From a virus, in IMG/VR virus record IMGVR_UViG_3300008261_000170, positions 1-22,753 of that record: a stretch of DNA of 22,753 nt, one strand, 5' to 3'. A model generated the notes under the pieces. The model saw nothing but the letters and a program-made list of their open reading frames with translations, made no database searches and was not told the origin of the DNA. The position numbers and the translations under genes were made by a program. Below are positions 1-8,375 of the stretch, one piece after another (the first letter of the stretch is position 1; each line of letters starts with the position of its first letter).

Positions 1-3000
1 GATATTTTTTGACGTTGTGTTGCTTTTTGGTTGTAAATATCGTTTGCCGCACTTTCAATTTCTGCATCCGTCACGGATGGTGAAATGTTGAATTTACCCT
101 CGCTATCGAACACGTTGCGAATATGCTCTGCCAGAGTTTGCTCTTGGTTGTCAACCTTCCCTGTTTTGTAGTTGTTGATTGCTTGAAAAACCACGTCCTG
201 CGGGTTCATTTCGTATTCCGTTATGTTTTCCTCCCCCTCGGTGGCAGCAGACTCTTGATCAGATTCTAGTTTTTGGTAGATACCTTCCAGTTCGCTTTCA
301 TAGTTGGCAATGCGCTTGTCAGTTCCACCCTCTTCGTACATCTTTTCCAACTCGGCAGACAAGAATTTTGCCCTGTCGGTTTCTGCTGGCATGAATTGAG
401 TTGCCGATACTGATACCTCTGGTTCGCTTTCCATTGGTTCAAGTATAGCTTGCGTTGGATCAAACATGGATCGAACGCGCAACTTTCCATTCTCTACATC
501 AATGTACTCGGCAGGATGCAATAGATCTTGCTGATGCAATTGTAACTCCAATGGTTCAACATTGCCTTGCGCTGCTAGTCTTGCTATCTCCGTGTCAATT
601 TCCATTGCCTGAGCGAATTGCTCTGGACTCTGTAATTCGGCAAGAGGATTTTCTGCTGGAAGATAGTTTTTAACTGCCAACTCATAACTGAATGGCATCT
701 TTGCCAGTGCAGTTTCATCGTACGAATTAATTCTATCCATGCGTCTGGAACGAATAACTACGTCCCTGCTATCTTGTCCCTTTCGTTTAGGCAAGGTAGT
801 GCGGTCTGGATTCGCATCGCGGGTTTCCTTTCGATAGACATTGAATAGATCGTTGATCCTATTCTTCATTTCCATTGCTATCTCAGGGTCTGGATTAAGG
901 CCAATATGCCCCTGCAAGCCTTGTTTGTGGTTATAAAGGTATTGACGCACAGAGTCCCAAAATTTGGTCATGTCTCCACCCCACAACCTCAAGTTGCGAG
1001 GACGCTTTGCTGCCCAAGCATTAGCCTTGTCGTGCATCCGTGACATCGACATCGTTGTCATTAAAAAGTTGCCTTGTTTATCAAATTGAAAACCAAATGG
1101 GATTTCGGTTCTCATTTGTGGTTGCAATGCACGATACTTTTTGTCTCGTATTGCAGCTTGGTATTCAATTTCTACAATACTTCCATCTTTTCGACCCAAG
1201 ATTTCATTAAAGAATGCAATCTTACGTTTCAGTGATGGAGCAACAAGGTCGTTTGGCAGTGCATTAATTGCAGCAACCTGTGTTGGTGAAAGGGTTCCCC
1301 GATAGTTTCCGTTCCCTGTATCTTCCAACCTCACTCCAGACGCATCTTCAGGTGCTTCATCGATAGCCTTGCGGATTGCCTCCCCACGTTTCTTTGCTCT
1401 ACGCTTAGATTCCCTTGGGGAAATAATGCGAGGGGATCCATCTGCATTCCTAGCAATGCGTGTATCAACGCTAAGAGAAGTCCCGTCAGGCATTGCCTGA
1501 AGCGGAATATCAGGCCCAAGTGAAATCACGTTGCCTAACTCATCGACCAACTGACCATTTGCAAATCGATAGTCACTAATGAACGAATCCACCTTCACGT
1601 TGGGTGGAATAACAATTTCTTGAGTCTGACCATCTGGGGTTGTCATTTTGACAACTTGTTGTTGCTCGAAAAACTCGGAATCCTTGTATCGTTGCTGCAA
1701 TGCGCGATTGGTCGAAAATACTGTCAGCGGGATTTCAGCTTCATCTTTAACTGGATCAGAGTTGTAAACCAGAGATTCATTAAGGTCACGAAGACCCCTT
1801 TGATATTGGCGCATCATTGCGAGTGCCTCTGGGTTTAGTTCTCCACCAATAACAGATGAAAACTGACCTTGGTCATCAACAATGACTCCGTAATTACGGA
1901 GTGCTTCCTTGACTCGTTTTAACGCACCATTCTTTGTTCGACTTTCAATCCAGTCCACAACAGAACGTCCCACGGAGTCTAGGTTGCCCCGTAGATTGCC
2001 TTGGATTCCACCAGAAAGACCTGCCAACTCTGACAGATACTCTTCCTTCATGTAGTTCCTCAACTGGTCTTGATTGGCAAAATTAGACAAGAATGACGCT
2101 CCACCAGATGCATCCATTGCCGCAGCATATTGCAATGCAAATTTATCCAATTCAGAGTCTGGAATTACACCTTTTTTAACAACCTCAAATGTTCCATCTG
2201 GATTAATTACTTTTTGATCGAAAAGTTCTTTTCGGATCGGCGCAATCATGTCACGAACTTCTTGGAAGTTTGATAATGCGTGTTGCATTTCGTGATTGAT
2301 AACTCGGCCTAAGTTAAGTCCATCTCGTCCCATTTGTGTCACCAAATCACCATTAATGACAACTGTTGCACCTGTTTGATTTTGCATCTTCAGGTGGTTT
2401 GGTTTTCCAGTCTGCTCTGAAATTGCAAACCCTCTTGCGGTAGAGGATCCAGCTACATCTTGTAGATATTGCTTGATAGTTTGATCGGCTAAACCAAGCA
2501 TCTCTTTCTCTGATGGAGACAAACGAGGGTTGCCAACAAGTTGTTGAACTACACTCTCCGCATCAGTTAATGTCTTTCCATACAGATTGCGGTAGAAGTC
2601 CTCCATCTGATCTGGACGCAGAACCTTTACTTGAATGTTATTCAACCCCGCTGCCGCTCCAGTGGTCTTTGCCAAGTCCATTGCATCCGTGAAGCTCAAT
2701 TGAACTTGACGCTTAATTTCCGCTTCAGTTTGCGGAGTCGATTTGTCTAATGCTTTTCGTTGTTCTGCAAAATTATCAATTTGATCTTGGATTCGACGCT
2801 CGTCATCCTTGTTTATCTGAGCAACTTTTTTTGCCTCTAGATTTTTGATCTTTAGATCAAGAGCAGATTTGATGTTGTTGACATTCGACAACTCATCGAT
2901 GCTTGACATCAATGTTGGATCAGCGGTTTTAATGAATCTCTGAATGTCCGCATCTTCATCTTTACGCAATTGAGACGGATCTGGAGTAACGATGGCATCT

Positions 3001-4487
3001 ATCTTTTCAGCAAGCCCAGTTGTTGGATCAATCAAAGCACCACCACGCTCCATTAGTCTTGCTCCACCATACCCGCCAATACCCGCTCCAACTCCAGCAC
3101 TATAGCCAAGATCACGCGCAGTCTCAATATCAGGCAATCCAAGTGCCACATTCAATACAGCACCATTAACGGCAGGTTGAATAATAGCGTTAGATTGACG
3201 AACTGCCCAGTCAGCAAACCTTGCGCGTCCTTTGCCACCCATTGCCTGTGGCCCAAAAAGTTTTTTGGTTAGTTCACCAGATGTTGGTGCGCGTCCAGCT
3301 AGTTCAAACATTCCTCGTCTTCCTTGCCCAGCTTGACTTGCTACATCACCAATAGTCGTTGCAATACCCCTTGTCATCTTGGCAGGTAGTTTTGCAGGGC
3401 CAACAATTGTATTTGTTGCAGTTTTTACGAATGTATCTGGATCTCCAACCGCATATTCACCAATCTTGCGTGAAATGCCTTGAATCTTTTCAATTCCAGA
3501 TTCAAATCCACCAGCAGTTTTTGCCACTCCCTTGGCAAGCGGTGCAACAACACCTTTTAAAGCTAATTCTCCAGCCTTGCGTGTAACCTTACCAGTGGCT
3601 TTTGCAAAGGTGTTGGTAATTCGGTTGGTTCCCGGTAATGAAAGCGGATTAGCCACATCAAAAAGCAATGCAACATTTTCATTAATTTCGTCTTTAGTTA
3701 ATCCTTGTTCCTTTACTAACTCCTCATAAGCCTTTTTAGCAAGTTCTGCCTCTTCTGGAGTTGCTCCTTGAGCCAAAGCAGCAGCAGAAGCTAATTTTTG
3801 GAGCAATGGATTTTCAGCCAACAAACGAGCGGCATGATCGGGATTGTCTTCGTATATTTTTTGAGCAAACTGCCGCATTCCTTCACGAAGCATATATTTC
3901 TCAAATCGCTCATCGCTAGATTTTCCAAGCAATTTATCAGTAATACCGCTTCCAAACATTGAAAATCTTACTGCGGCATCAGCACCCTCTTGTATTCCTT
4001 CTGCAAAACCTACTGCTCCCGATCTCCATGTGTTTTTAGCTTCTTTTAATGTCTTCTCAGCCTCTTCTGGAGATTGAGACATGGCATCAATTGGCTTTAA
4101 AATACCTTTATACAAGAATTCACCAGCACCAGTTCCAAGTTGTTTTGCGATTTCAATCCCAGTAGGAACAAATGTTGTGATAGCCTCGGATGCTTTTTGA
4201 TTGATATCTTTTTTGTCTTCAGCATCAAACAGAATTCTCTCTTGCTCACGGGTCAATTCTTGACCTGATTGCTTCATTTGTTGAAGCGTACCTGCGTCTT
4301 TAATTTTAGTAGGACTATTATCTAGTTCATCTTCAGGGGGACTCCATTGATCTGGAGTATTTTCAACTAATTCAGCTTTAGGAGGACTCCATTGATTTGG
4401 AATATTTTTGACCGATTCATCCTCAGGAGGTTTCGATTGCTGTAGAACATTACTGTCTAATTCATCTTCAGGTGGTTGCCATGCCAT
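1..4487 (-). CDS. Giant internal-virion / polyvalent protein with HExxH motif (3' end off window)
   Basis: A reading frame stays open from ATG at 4487 to the left edge, giving at least 1495 codons with no stop, so the C-terminus is missing. The start follows the previous stop by one base (TAA-T-ATG). Residues 1-60 hold four 15-residue repeats with a W-x-PP-E-D-E-L core. A Gly-rich hydrophobic stretch lies near 455-472 and a charged, coiled-coil-like segment near 540-582. HEMQH is at 732-736 in the context RVINHEMQHALS, followed by an acidic helix-like segment with E815, E816 and E820. That layout suits a zincin-type peptidase, where HExxH binds zinc and a downstream Glu completes the site. 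Size, composition and last-in-operon position resemble giant podovirus ejection proteins such as T7 gp16, or large polyvalent proteins. No transglycosylase motif was recognised. Virion location and peptidase activity are inferred. Confidence 0.8.
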   Translation of the reverse strand, partial: MAWQPPEDELDSNVLQQSKPPEDESVKNIPNQWSPPKAELVENTPDQWSPPEDELDNSPTKIKDAGTLQQMKQSGQELTREQERILFDAEDKKDINQKASEAITTFVPTGIEIAKQLGTGAGEFLYKGILKPIDAMSQSPEEAEKTLKEAKNTWRSGAVGFAEGIQEGADAAVRFSMFGSGITDKLLGKSSDERFEKYMLREGMRQFAQKIYEDNPDHAARLLAENPLLQKLASAAALAQGATPEEAELAKKAYEELVKEQGLTKDEINENVALLFDVANPLSLPGTNRITNTFAKATGKVTRKAGELALKGVVAPLAKGVAKTAGGFESGIEKIQGISRKIGEYAVGDPDTFVKTATNTIVGPAKLPAKMTRGIATTIGDVASQAGQGRRGMFELAGRAPTSGELTKKLFGPQAMGGKGRARFADWAVRQSNAIIQPAVNGAVLNVALGLPDIETARDLGYSAGVGAGIGGYGGARLMERGGALIDPTTGLAEKIDAIVTPDPSQLRKDEDADIQRFIKTADPTLMSSIDELSNVNNIKSALDLKIKNLEAKKVAQINKDDERRIQDQIDNFAEQRKALDKSTPQTEAEIKRQVQLSFTDAMDLAKTTGAAAGLNNIQVKVLRPDQMEDFYRNLYGKTLTDAESVVQQLVGNPRLSPSEKEMLGLADQTIKQYLQDVAGSSTARGFAISEQTGKPNHLKMQNQTGATVVINGDLVTQMGRDGLNLGRVINHEMQHALSNFQEVRDMIAPIRKELFDQKVINPDGTFEVVKKGVIPDSELDKFALQYAAAMDASGGASFLSNFANQDQLRNYMKEEYLSELAGLSGGIQGNLRGNLDSVGRSVVDWIESRTKNGALKRVKEALRNYGVIVDDQGQFSSVIGGELNPEALAMMRQYQRGLRDLNESLVYNSDPVKDEAEIPLTVFSTNRALQQRYKDSEFFEQQQVVKMTTPDGQTQEIVIPPNVKVDSFISDYRFANGQLVDELGNVISLGPDIPLQAMPDGTSLSVDTRIARNADGSPRIISPRESKRRAKKRGEAIRKAIDEAPEDASGVRLEDTGNGNYRGTLSPTQVAAINALPNDLVAPSLKRKIAFFNEILGRKDGSIVEIEYQAAIRDKKYRALQPQMRTEIPFGFQFDKQGNFLMTTMSMSRMHDKANAWAAKRPRNLRLWGGDMTKFWDSVRQYLYNHKQGLQGHIGLNPDPEIAMEMKNRINDLFNVYRKETRDANPDRTTLPKRKGQDSRDVVIRSRRMDRINSYDETALAKMPFSYELAVKNYLPAENPLAELQSPEQFAQAMEIDTEIARLAAQGNVEPLELQLHQQDLLHPAEYIDVENGKLRVRSMFDPTQAILEPMESEPEVSVSATQFMPAETDRAKFLSAELEKMYEEGGTDKRIANYESELEGIYQKLESDQESAATEGEENITEYEMNPQDVVFQAINNYKTGKVDNQEQTLAEHIRNVFDSEGKFNISPSVTDAEIESAANDIYNQKATQRQKI
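4326..4475 (-). repeat. Four 45-bp spaced repeats encoding PPEDEL-type units
   Basis: A 15-base core, ttcatcttcagg plus ngg on the plus strand with small changes, recurs at 4326, 4371, 4416 and 4461. The spacing is exactly 45 bases. In the protein this is a 15-residue period beginning PPEDEL, PPEDES, PPKAEL and PPEDEL. The copies have diverged at synonymous and non-synonymous sites, so this is an old in-frame duplication and not an assembly artefact. Confidence 0.85.
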
Positions 4488-4488
4488 A

Positions 4489-6084
4489 TTATTTTTTAGT
4501 TCCAGTAACCCCGTTAAAAATATATTTTTGTCCAGACTTTAATTTTTTCCACTCTTCTTGCGATTTAATTTCTACAAGATTTTCTTGCGATTGAATGGGT
4601 TGAAAGTTTTGTGGCGTTTCAATAGATTGAATTTGTTCTTTAATTCCTTCTTTTGCCCTTGATACAATATTTTCAATCTCGTCAATGTTTTGTTTAAACA
4701 AAAAGAAACTTAGACTTGGATCAATTGACCCAAGATTAGATTCCAACAAACTTAATTCTCTTTCACTAATCGCACCCAATGCACCTCCTGTTGGAGATGA
4801 CGCTTTCATGTCTGCAAGTTTTTTGAATGCAATATTACCTTGTAACGCCTTGATTAGTTTTTCAACGTCCGAAGCATCGCTTCCGGGGATATAACTTAGC
4901 CAATTTGCTAAACCTCCAACTCCGGGAGAAATGCCCTTATAAATGCTTCTGATCTGATTAATCGTGCGAAGCATCGTATCAATTTCACCAAGAGGTTCTT
5001 TTAATGCTTTGACCTGCTGTTTAATTTCACCCTTGGGGATCAAATCGTAAGTTACATCACCAACTTGTTTTTTAGCACTTTTAACTGCTAAATTAGATGG
5101 GATTTGTTCTTGTGTTTGTTTTTTAACTGGAGGTTCAACCACATAATAAGTTTGACCATCAATAATCTGCTGCTTAACGGGCTTTACTTCATAATTTGGA
5201 AGTTGCTTTGCAAGCATTTGATTTGCCATTTCAGCGTCTTCCCAACTTTCATATGGAGCAATCAAATCGTTAGGTTCATATAATGGAGCAGCAGGACGAA
5301 CCTCTGGAGTTGGTGTAACAGGGATTGCAGTACGAACTTCAGGTTCAGGCACAGGTGCTGGAGGAACCATAACTCCTCCAGTTGCGGCTTGAATATTTCT
5401 AAGGGGAGGATTTGTAACCACTGCAATTTGCTCTTGTGAGATAACTGGTTCAAATGGAGCAGTTGCAATTGCTGATGGTTGTTGAAATGAAATATCAGAT
5501 AAAGCCCCTCCTCTTTTAAACCTACTCAAATCTGGCATTGGAAACTCTTCATCAACGGATGACAGTGGTGCTAATATCTGAGTTGGATCATCAACTGATG
5601 TTGGGCCTTGAGGCAAATCAGAATTATCAGAATTACCAACTGGAGTTATTGGATCTTTGAAAAACCCTTTTCTTTTTAGGTTAACAGGAACCTTATCTCC
5701 ACCACGCTCCGTTGTTAGAGATTTAATGTTTGCAAGTCTTGCTTCATTATAATCTTTTTCAAACTTTAGTTCTTCTGCGGTCTTTTCTGCTCTGATTCTA
5801 GCAAGCGTCTTGTCTCTATCAAATTTAAGTGCTTCCTTATCTGCTTCTTTAGCCTCATCATCCTTCGCTTTAATAGCAGCAAAAACAGGTTCAGCTAACG
5901 CTTGGAACCCTTTTGCAGCACCCATGCTGACTAACTCCTGCTGCGCGGACGGAACCTCGTATTTCGGCATTGGAGTAAACTGAACGCTTACTCCAACGTC
6001 GAGAGGTTTCAACGCAGAAAGAGGACTCGCCCCAAGACTTGCGGTCTGTGGAGTGTACGAATAGCCACCAGTGGGTAGTGCCAT
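4489..6084 (-). CDS. Putative internal virion protein, 531 aa
   Basis: The function is not recognised with certainty. The protein has a Gly/Pro/Ala-rich N-terminus and a charged, coiled-coil-like segment rich in Lys, Glu and Ala at about 65-125. A Pro/Val-rich linker with PEPEVR and PTPEVRP motifs lies near 225-270. A C-terminal helical region at about 415-450 contains a segment of the form F-x-x-L-A-D-M-K followed by PTGGALG-x-IS-x-x-E-L. That type of segment is often seen in phage structural proteins. The last 25 residues (EEWKKLKSGQKYIFNGVTG) look like a small beta module. The start follows the previous stop by four bases and no good ribosome site is visible, so coupling is likely. Its place just before the giant HExxH protein suggests an ejection-complex role; this is inference. 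Confidence 0.8.
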   Translation of the reverse strand: MALPTGGYSYTPQTASLGASPLSALKPLDVGVSVQFTPMPKYEVPSAQQELVSMGAAKGFQALAEPVFAAIKAKDDEAKEADKEALKFDRDKTLARIRAEKTAEELKFEKDYNEARLANIKSLTTERGGDKVPVNLKRKGFFKDPITPVGNSDNSDLPQGPTSVDDPTQILAPLSSVDEEFPMPDLSRFKRGGALSDISFQQPSAIATAPFEPVISQEQIAVVTNPPLRNIQAATGGVMVPPAPVPEPEVRTAIPVTPTPEVRPAAPLYEPNDLIAPYESWEDAEMANQMLAKQLPNYEVKPVKQQIIDGQTYYVVEPPVKKQTQEQIPSNLAVKSAKKQVGDVTYDLIPKGEIKQQVKALKEPLGEIDTMLRTINQIRSIYKGISPGVGGLANWLSYIPGSDASDVEKLIKALQGNIAFKKLADMKASSPTGGALGAISERELSLLESNLGSIDPSLSFFLFKQNIDEIENIVSRAKEGIKEQIQSIETPQNFQPIQSQENLVEIKSQEEWKKLKSGQKYIFNGVTGTKK

Positions 6085-6088
6085 AAGG

Positions 6089-6601
6089 TTAAGCCCCGCC
6101 GAATGTTAGTCCAGATGCTGAAGGAACTGCGAATTGATTGACCCGCTGGTTGCTACCACCTGCACCTTGGTTTGCCGCAGTTGTCATTGCAGGATTGACC
6201 ATCGTTGGGTTCAGCATATTTGCTCCAGTAGATGGAAGGGTTCCAGATGCCGCGCCAAGGTTTGCCATTGCGCCTTGACGTGCTGCATTGACATCGTAGC
6301 CAGTTCCCGTTGCTGCCGCTCCTGCACCTTGTGCCGCAAGCAAGCTACGTTGACGTGCAGCGGCATCCTCTGCTGCCTTTAGTGCATTCATACCACTAAT
6401 AGACTGCTGGGCGCGTTGTGACCCCTCACGCGCAAGCATGGAGGCTTGCTGATTTTGCGCTTCAATCATTGCGTTACGTTGAGAAAGATCCGTTTCGCGG
6501 CGCGCGCGAGAAGACTCCTCTCGATTTTGACGCATTTGCTCAAGCAACACTGGCGTGTTGTCTGGTGGTGGTGGTGGTGTAGGCATTGATCCTCCTCCCA
6601 T
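6089..6601 (-). CDS. Small Ala/Gln/Gly-rich virion protein, 170 aa
   Basis: A specific family is not recognised. The protein starts MGGGSMPTPPPPP, with a run of five prolines encoded by a ggt-type simple repeat on the plus strand. A long helical stretch rich in Arg, Gln, Ala and Glu follows at about 20-95, with an Ala/Gly-rich C-terminal half. This composition is typical of small internal-virion proteins such as the T7 gp14 type. The start is well supported by AAGGAG seven bases upstream. It is one of only a few genes here with a clear ribosome site and lies after the longest gap in the window. It probably belongs with the next two genes in an ejection cassette, judged by composition and position only. 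Confidence 0.75.
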   Translation of the reverse strand: MGGGSMPTPPPPPDNTPVLLEQMRQNREESSRARRETDLSQRNAMIEAQNQQASMLAREGSQRAQQSISGMNALKAAEDAAARQRSLLAAQGAGAAATGTGYDVNAARQGAMANLGAASGTLPSTGANMLNPTMVNPAMTTAANQGAGGSNQRVNQFAVPSASGLTFGGA

Positions 6602-6608
6602 AATATTA

Positions 6609-6614
6609 CTCCTT
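6609..6614 (-). promoter_or_regulatory. Shine-Dalgarno AAGGAG for the 170-aa gene
   Basis: The minus strand reads AAGGAG, then seven bases, then ATG at 6601. It lies in the 64-base gap after the cysteine-cluster gene, so this gene probably gets independent ribosome entry. No terminator hairpin or convincing promoter boxes were seen in the gap. Confidence 0.75.
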
Positions 6615-6665
6615 AATTTTAATGTTAATTGTTAGGTTGGTTGTTAGTGAAATACATTTAATATT

Positions 6666-6950
6666 TCAAATTGTCAATTTCTTTCTCGCCTCTTTGCACA
6701 AATCAGATCCGGGCTGGAATTGTCTGCAAGAATTCGGCCTGTCTGCATATACCATGCAACACACCTTCTCCCCAACTTTTCCATCCAAAGCAATGCATCT
6801 GGAATCGGTGGTTTTCATTAGCGGGTAGTCTTCCCTTTGCATTTCTTTCGGGATACCAGTCGCATCAGATCGATCTCTTCGCAGCACAGGCCAAGACCAT
6901 TTGAAGCAACAACAAGCACCGCACTTTTTGCAGTCGTATTCATTATCCAT
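6666..6950 (-). CDS. CxxCxxCC cysteine-cluster protein (YkgJ/UPF0153-like), 94 aa
   Basis: A small protein with ten cysteines. C7-x2-C10-x2-C13-C14 (plus C15) is the family signature. C52, C64-C65, C75 and C85 follow in the usual context, with YADRPNSCRQFQPGS-x-x-C near the end. This matches the zinc- or iron-chelating CxxCxxCC family (PF03692), whose biochemical role is poorly defined. Start: ATG at 6950 overlaps the TAA stop of the preceding virion gene (TAATG). An in-frame ATG at 6977 would add MGSPCYPCL, but it sits deep in the upstream gene and the shorter form begins right at the family motif. It may be an accessory gene inside the virion cassette, with metal-centre handling suggested only by the cysteines. 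Confidence 0.88.
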   Translation of the reverse strand: MDNEYDCKKCGACCCFKWSWPVLRRDRSDATGIPKEMQREDYPLMKTTDSRCIALDGKVGEKVCCMVYADRPNSCRQFQPGSDLCKEARKKLTI

Positions 6951-7528
6951 TAAGCACGGGTAGCACGGGGAACCCATCCCATTCCAGCATTAAATGATCC
7001 AGTTGTTCCGGGTGCGGTATGCTTTAGCATTTCTGATTGTGATCCAAATCCACCAACCCCACCAGCAGCACTGCCATAAGCACCAGCAGCAGATGTAACA
7101 AGAGACTGCATTGCATTAGCCCAACCCTGAGAAACTTTTTCCTCTCCAGTTTCTGGTACTGAATATGCCCCCATCGATGAAAATCCAAGACTTCCGCTTC
7201 CATCACCACTTCCACGTTGCATGGCAGACCACGCTGAAGCGGAATCAGACTGCGATTTTGCTGCGCGATCATACGGGGATGCTGCCGCTTGACCAACTTT
7301 TCCAAATGCGTCTTTTATAGCATCACCCATTTGGTTCTGTTGTTGCTTTTGGGGATTGTAATCTGGACGGGGTTGCGCTCCAGTTCCTAACTTGCCAGAA
7401 AATAGATTTTGCACTGTGTCACCAGATCGACCAATTGCATTTGATGCACTACCAAGAAGTCCACCGAATTGGCTATTAGCCACTGGTGTTGATGCTCCTG
7501 TTGCGTTTGCTGATTGTGATCCACCCAT
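6950..7528 (-). CDS. Gly/Ser/Ala-rich putative internal virion protein, 192 aa
   Basis: No named family is recognised. The protein is low in complexity: a Ser/Ala/Gly-rich N-terminus beginning MGGSQSANA, a Gln/Asn/Lys segment (NPQKQQQNQMGDAIKDAFGKV) around 60-80, and a Gly/Ala-rich C-terminal half (AAGAYGSAAGGVGGFGS). It could insert in or span membranes as podovirus ejection proteins do, but no clear transmembrane helix is visible. It starts four bases after the PP-loop gene stop (TAA-AATT-ATG), and its own stop overlaps the start of the cysteine-cluster gene. Assignment to the ejection cassette is by context. Confidence 0.72.
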   Translation of the reverse strand: MGGSQSANATGASTPVANSQFGGLLGSASNAIGRSGDTVQNLFSGKLGTGAQPRPDYNPQKQQQNQMGDAIKDAFGKVGQAAASPYDRAAKSQSDSASAWSAMQRGSGDGSGSLGFSSMGAYSVPETGEEKVSQGWANAMQSLVTSAAGAYGSAAGGVGGFGSQSEMLKHTAPGTTGSFNAGMGWVPRATRA

Positions 7529-7532
7529 AATT

Positions 7533-8375
7533 TTATTCTTCTTTGTTGTTCCAAGTTACTGGTTTAAATCCTAAGTCTGGTATTACGATGTCTTCGTAAG
7601 GTGCTAGATGTGAAATGTTAGTAATCTTTGCTTTTAGCTTTGGGCAATTGACGTGTGGGCCTTGATGCCGATCAACGCAGTTCAAACAGACAGGATAGAA
7701 GTCAGCATTGAGTGACTTGTCTGGATTATTCATCCATCCATGCTTTCCCTTTACATATCGTGTTGGGTCTGGCTGGACATTGTTAGTCTCAAGGTATTCA
7801 AATACATCCTCATCAGTCCAATCTTTTAGCAAGTAAAGCGAGACAGGATTTCCATCGACGTGACGAATATCTTGTGACAACGAAAGTTGCCCCTTCATTA
7901 GATCAGTGTCTCCACCTTTAGTTCCAATCCAAACTGCATTCCACGGAAAATTAAATGTACCAGTTGGACGCATTAGGAAATCATCCACACCACACATGAA
8001 AGATTCGTTTGCTTTTGGACGCTCAGTTCCCAAAGACAAAACAATGGAATTTTTACCCCACTGGAAATAGTGAAGCAAATCAAAGCGAACATCTCCCGTA
8101 TGAACATCAGGCCCATCTGCAAGCGTGTGTTTGAATGCGGGATATTCATACATCGTCAATTGCCAATCCTTGATTAGTTTGTCTGAATATGCATATCTTT
8201 CGCGGAATTTAGGCTGCCTAAATTGAACCACAGGGACATCAATTCCACACTTAAATTTTAGAAAGTGCAGAAGGACAGTTGAATCCTTGCCTCCAGACCA
8301 AAATATGACCGCATTGGGCCACTGTTTGTTCCAACGAACTGCTTTATCGATTGTTTTATGTATTAGGTTTTTCAT
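7533..8375 (-). CDS. PP-loop ATPase of the PAPS reductase/CysH family, 280 aa
   Basis: SGGKDS at 27-32 is the PP-loop that binds ATP or PAPS in the adenine-nucleotide alpha-hydrolase superfamily. The segment IGTKGGDTDL at 150-159 and LKDWTDEDVFEYLETNNV at 183-200 match the second half of PAPS-reductase domains, including the usual DWT-x-x-DV. The protein lacks the C-terminal ECGIH active-site motif of classical CysH. Instead it has C230-x2-C233, H237, H241 and C244, a possible metal or Fe-S site. The true reaction is therefore open: sulfonucleotide reduction, or sulfur transfer to DNA or tRNA, are both possible. The ATG at 8375 overlaps the upstream TAA stop (TAATG), and a longer in-frame extension would run into the upstream gene. 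It sits between two internal-virion-like genes. Confidence 0.88.
   Translation of the reverse strand: MKNLIHKTIDKAVRWNKQWPNAVIFWSGGKDSTVLLHFLKFKCGIDVPVVQFRQPKFRERYAYSDKLIKDWQLTMYEYPAFKHTLADGPDVHTGDVRFDLLHYFQWGKNSIVLSLGTERPKANESFMCGVDDFLMRPTGTFNFPWNAVWIGTKGGDTDLMKGQLSLSQDIRHVDGNPVSLYLLKDWTDEDVFEYLETNNVQPDPTRYVKGKHGWMNNPDKSLNADFYPVCLNCVDRHQGPHVNCPKLKAKITNISHLAPYEDIVIPDLGFKPVTWNNKEE

Noticed and set aside
1-4487. Region with no annotated gene because no stop is visible
   Set aside because: The minus frame is continuously open to the edge with consistent protein character, so it is a partial gene and not an intergenic or decayed region.
6950-6977. Longer start for the cysteine-cluster protein giving MGSPCYPCLM
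   Set aside because: It would overlap the upstream gene by 28 bases, while ATG at 6950 gives a TAATG overlap like that of the PP-loop gene.
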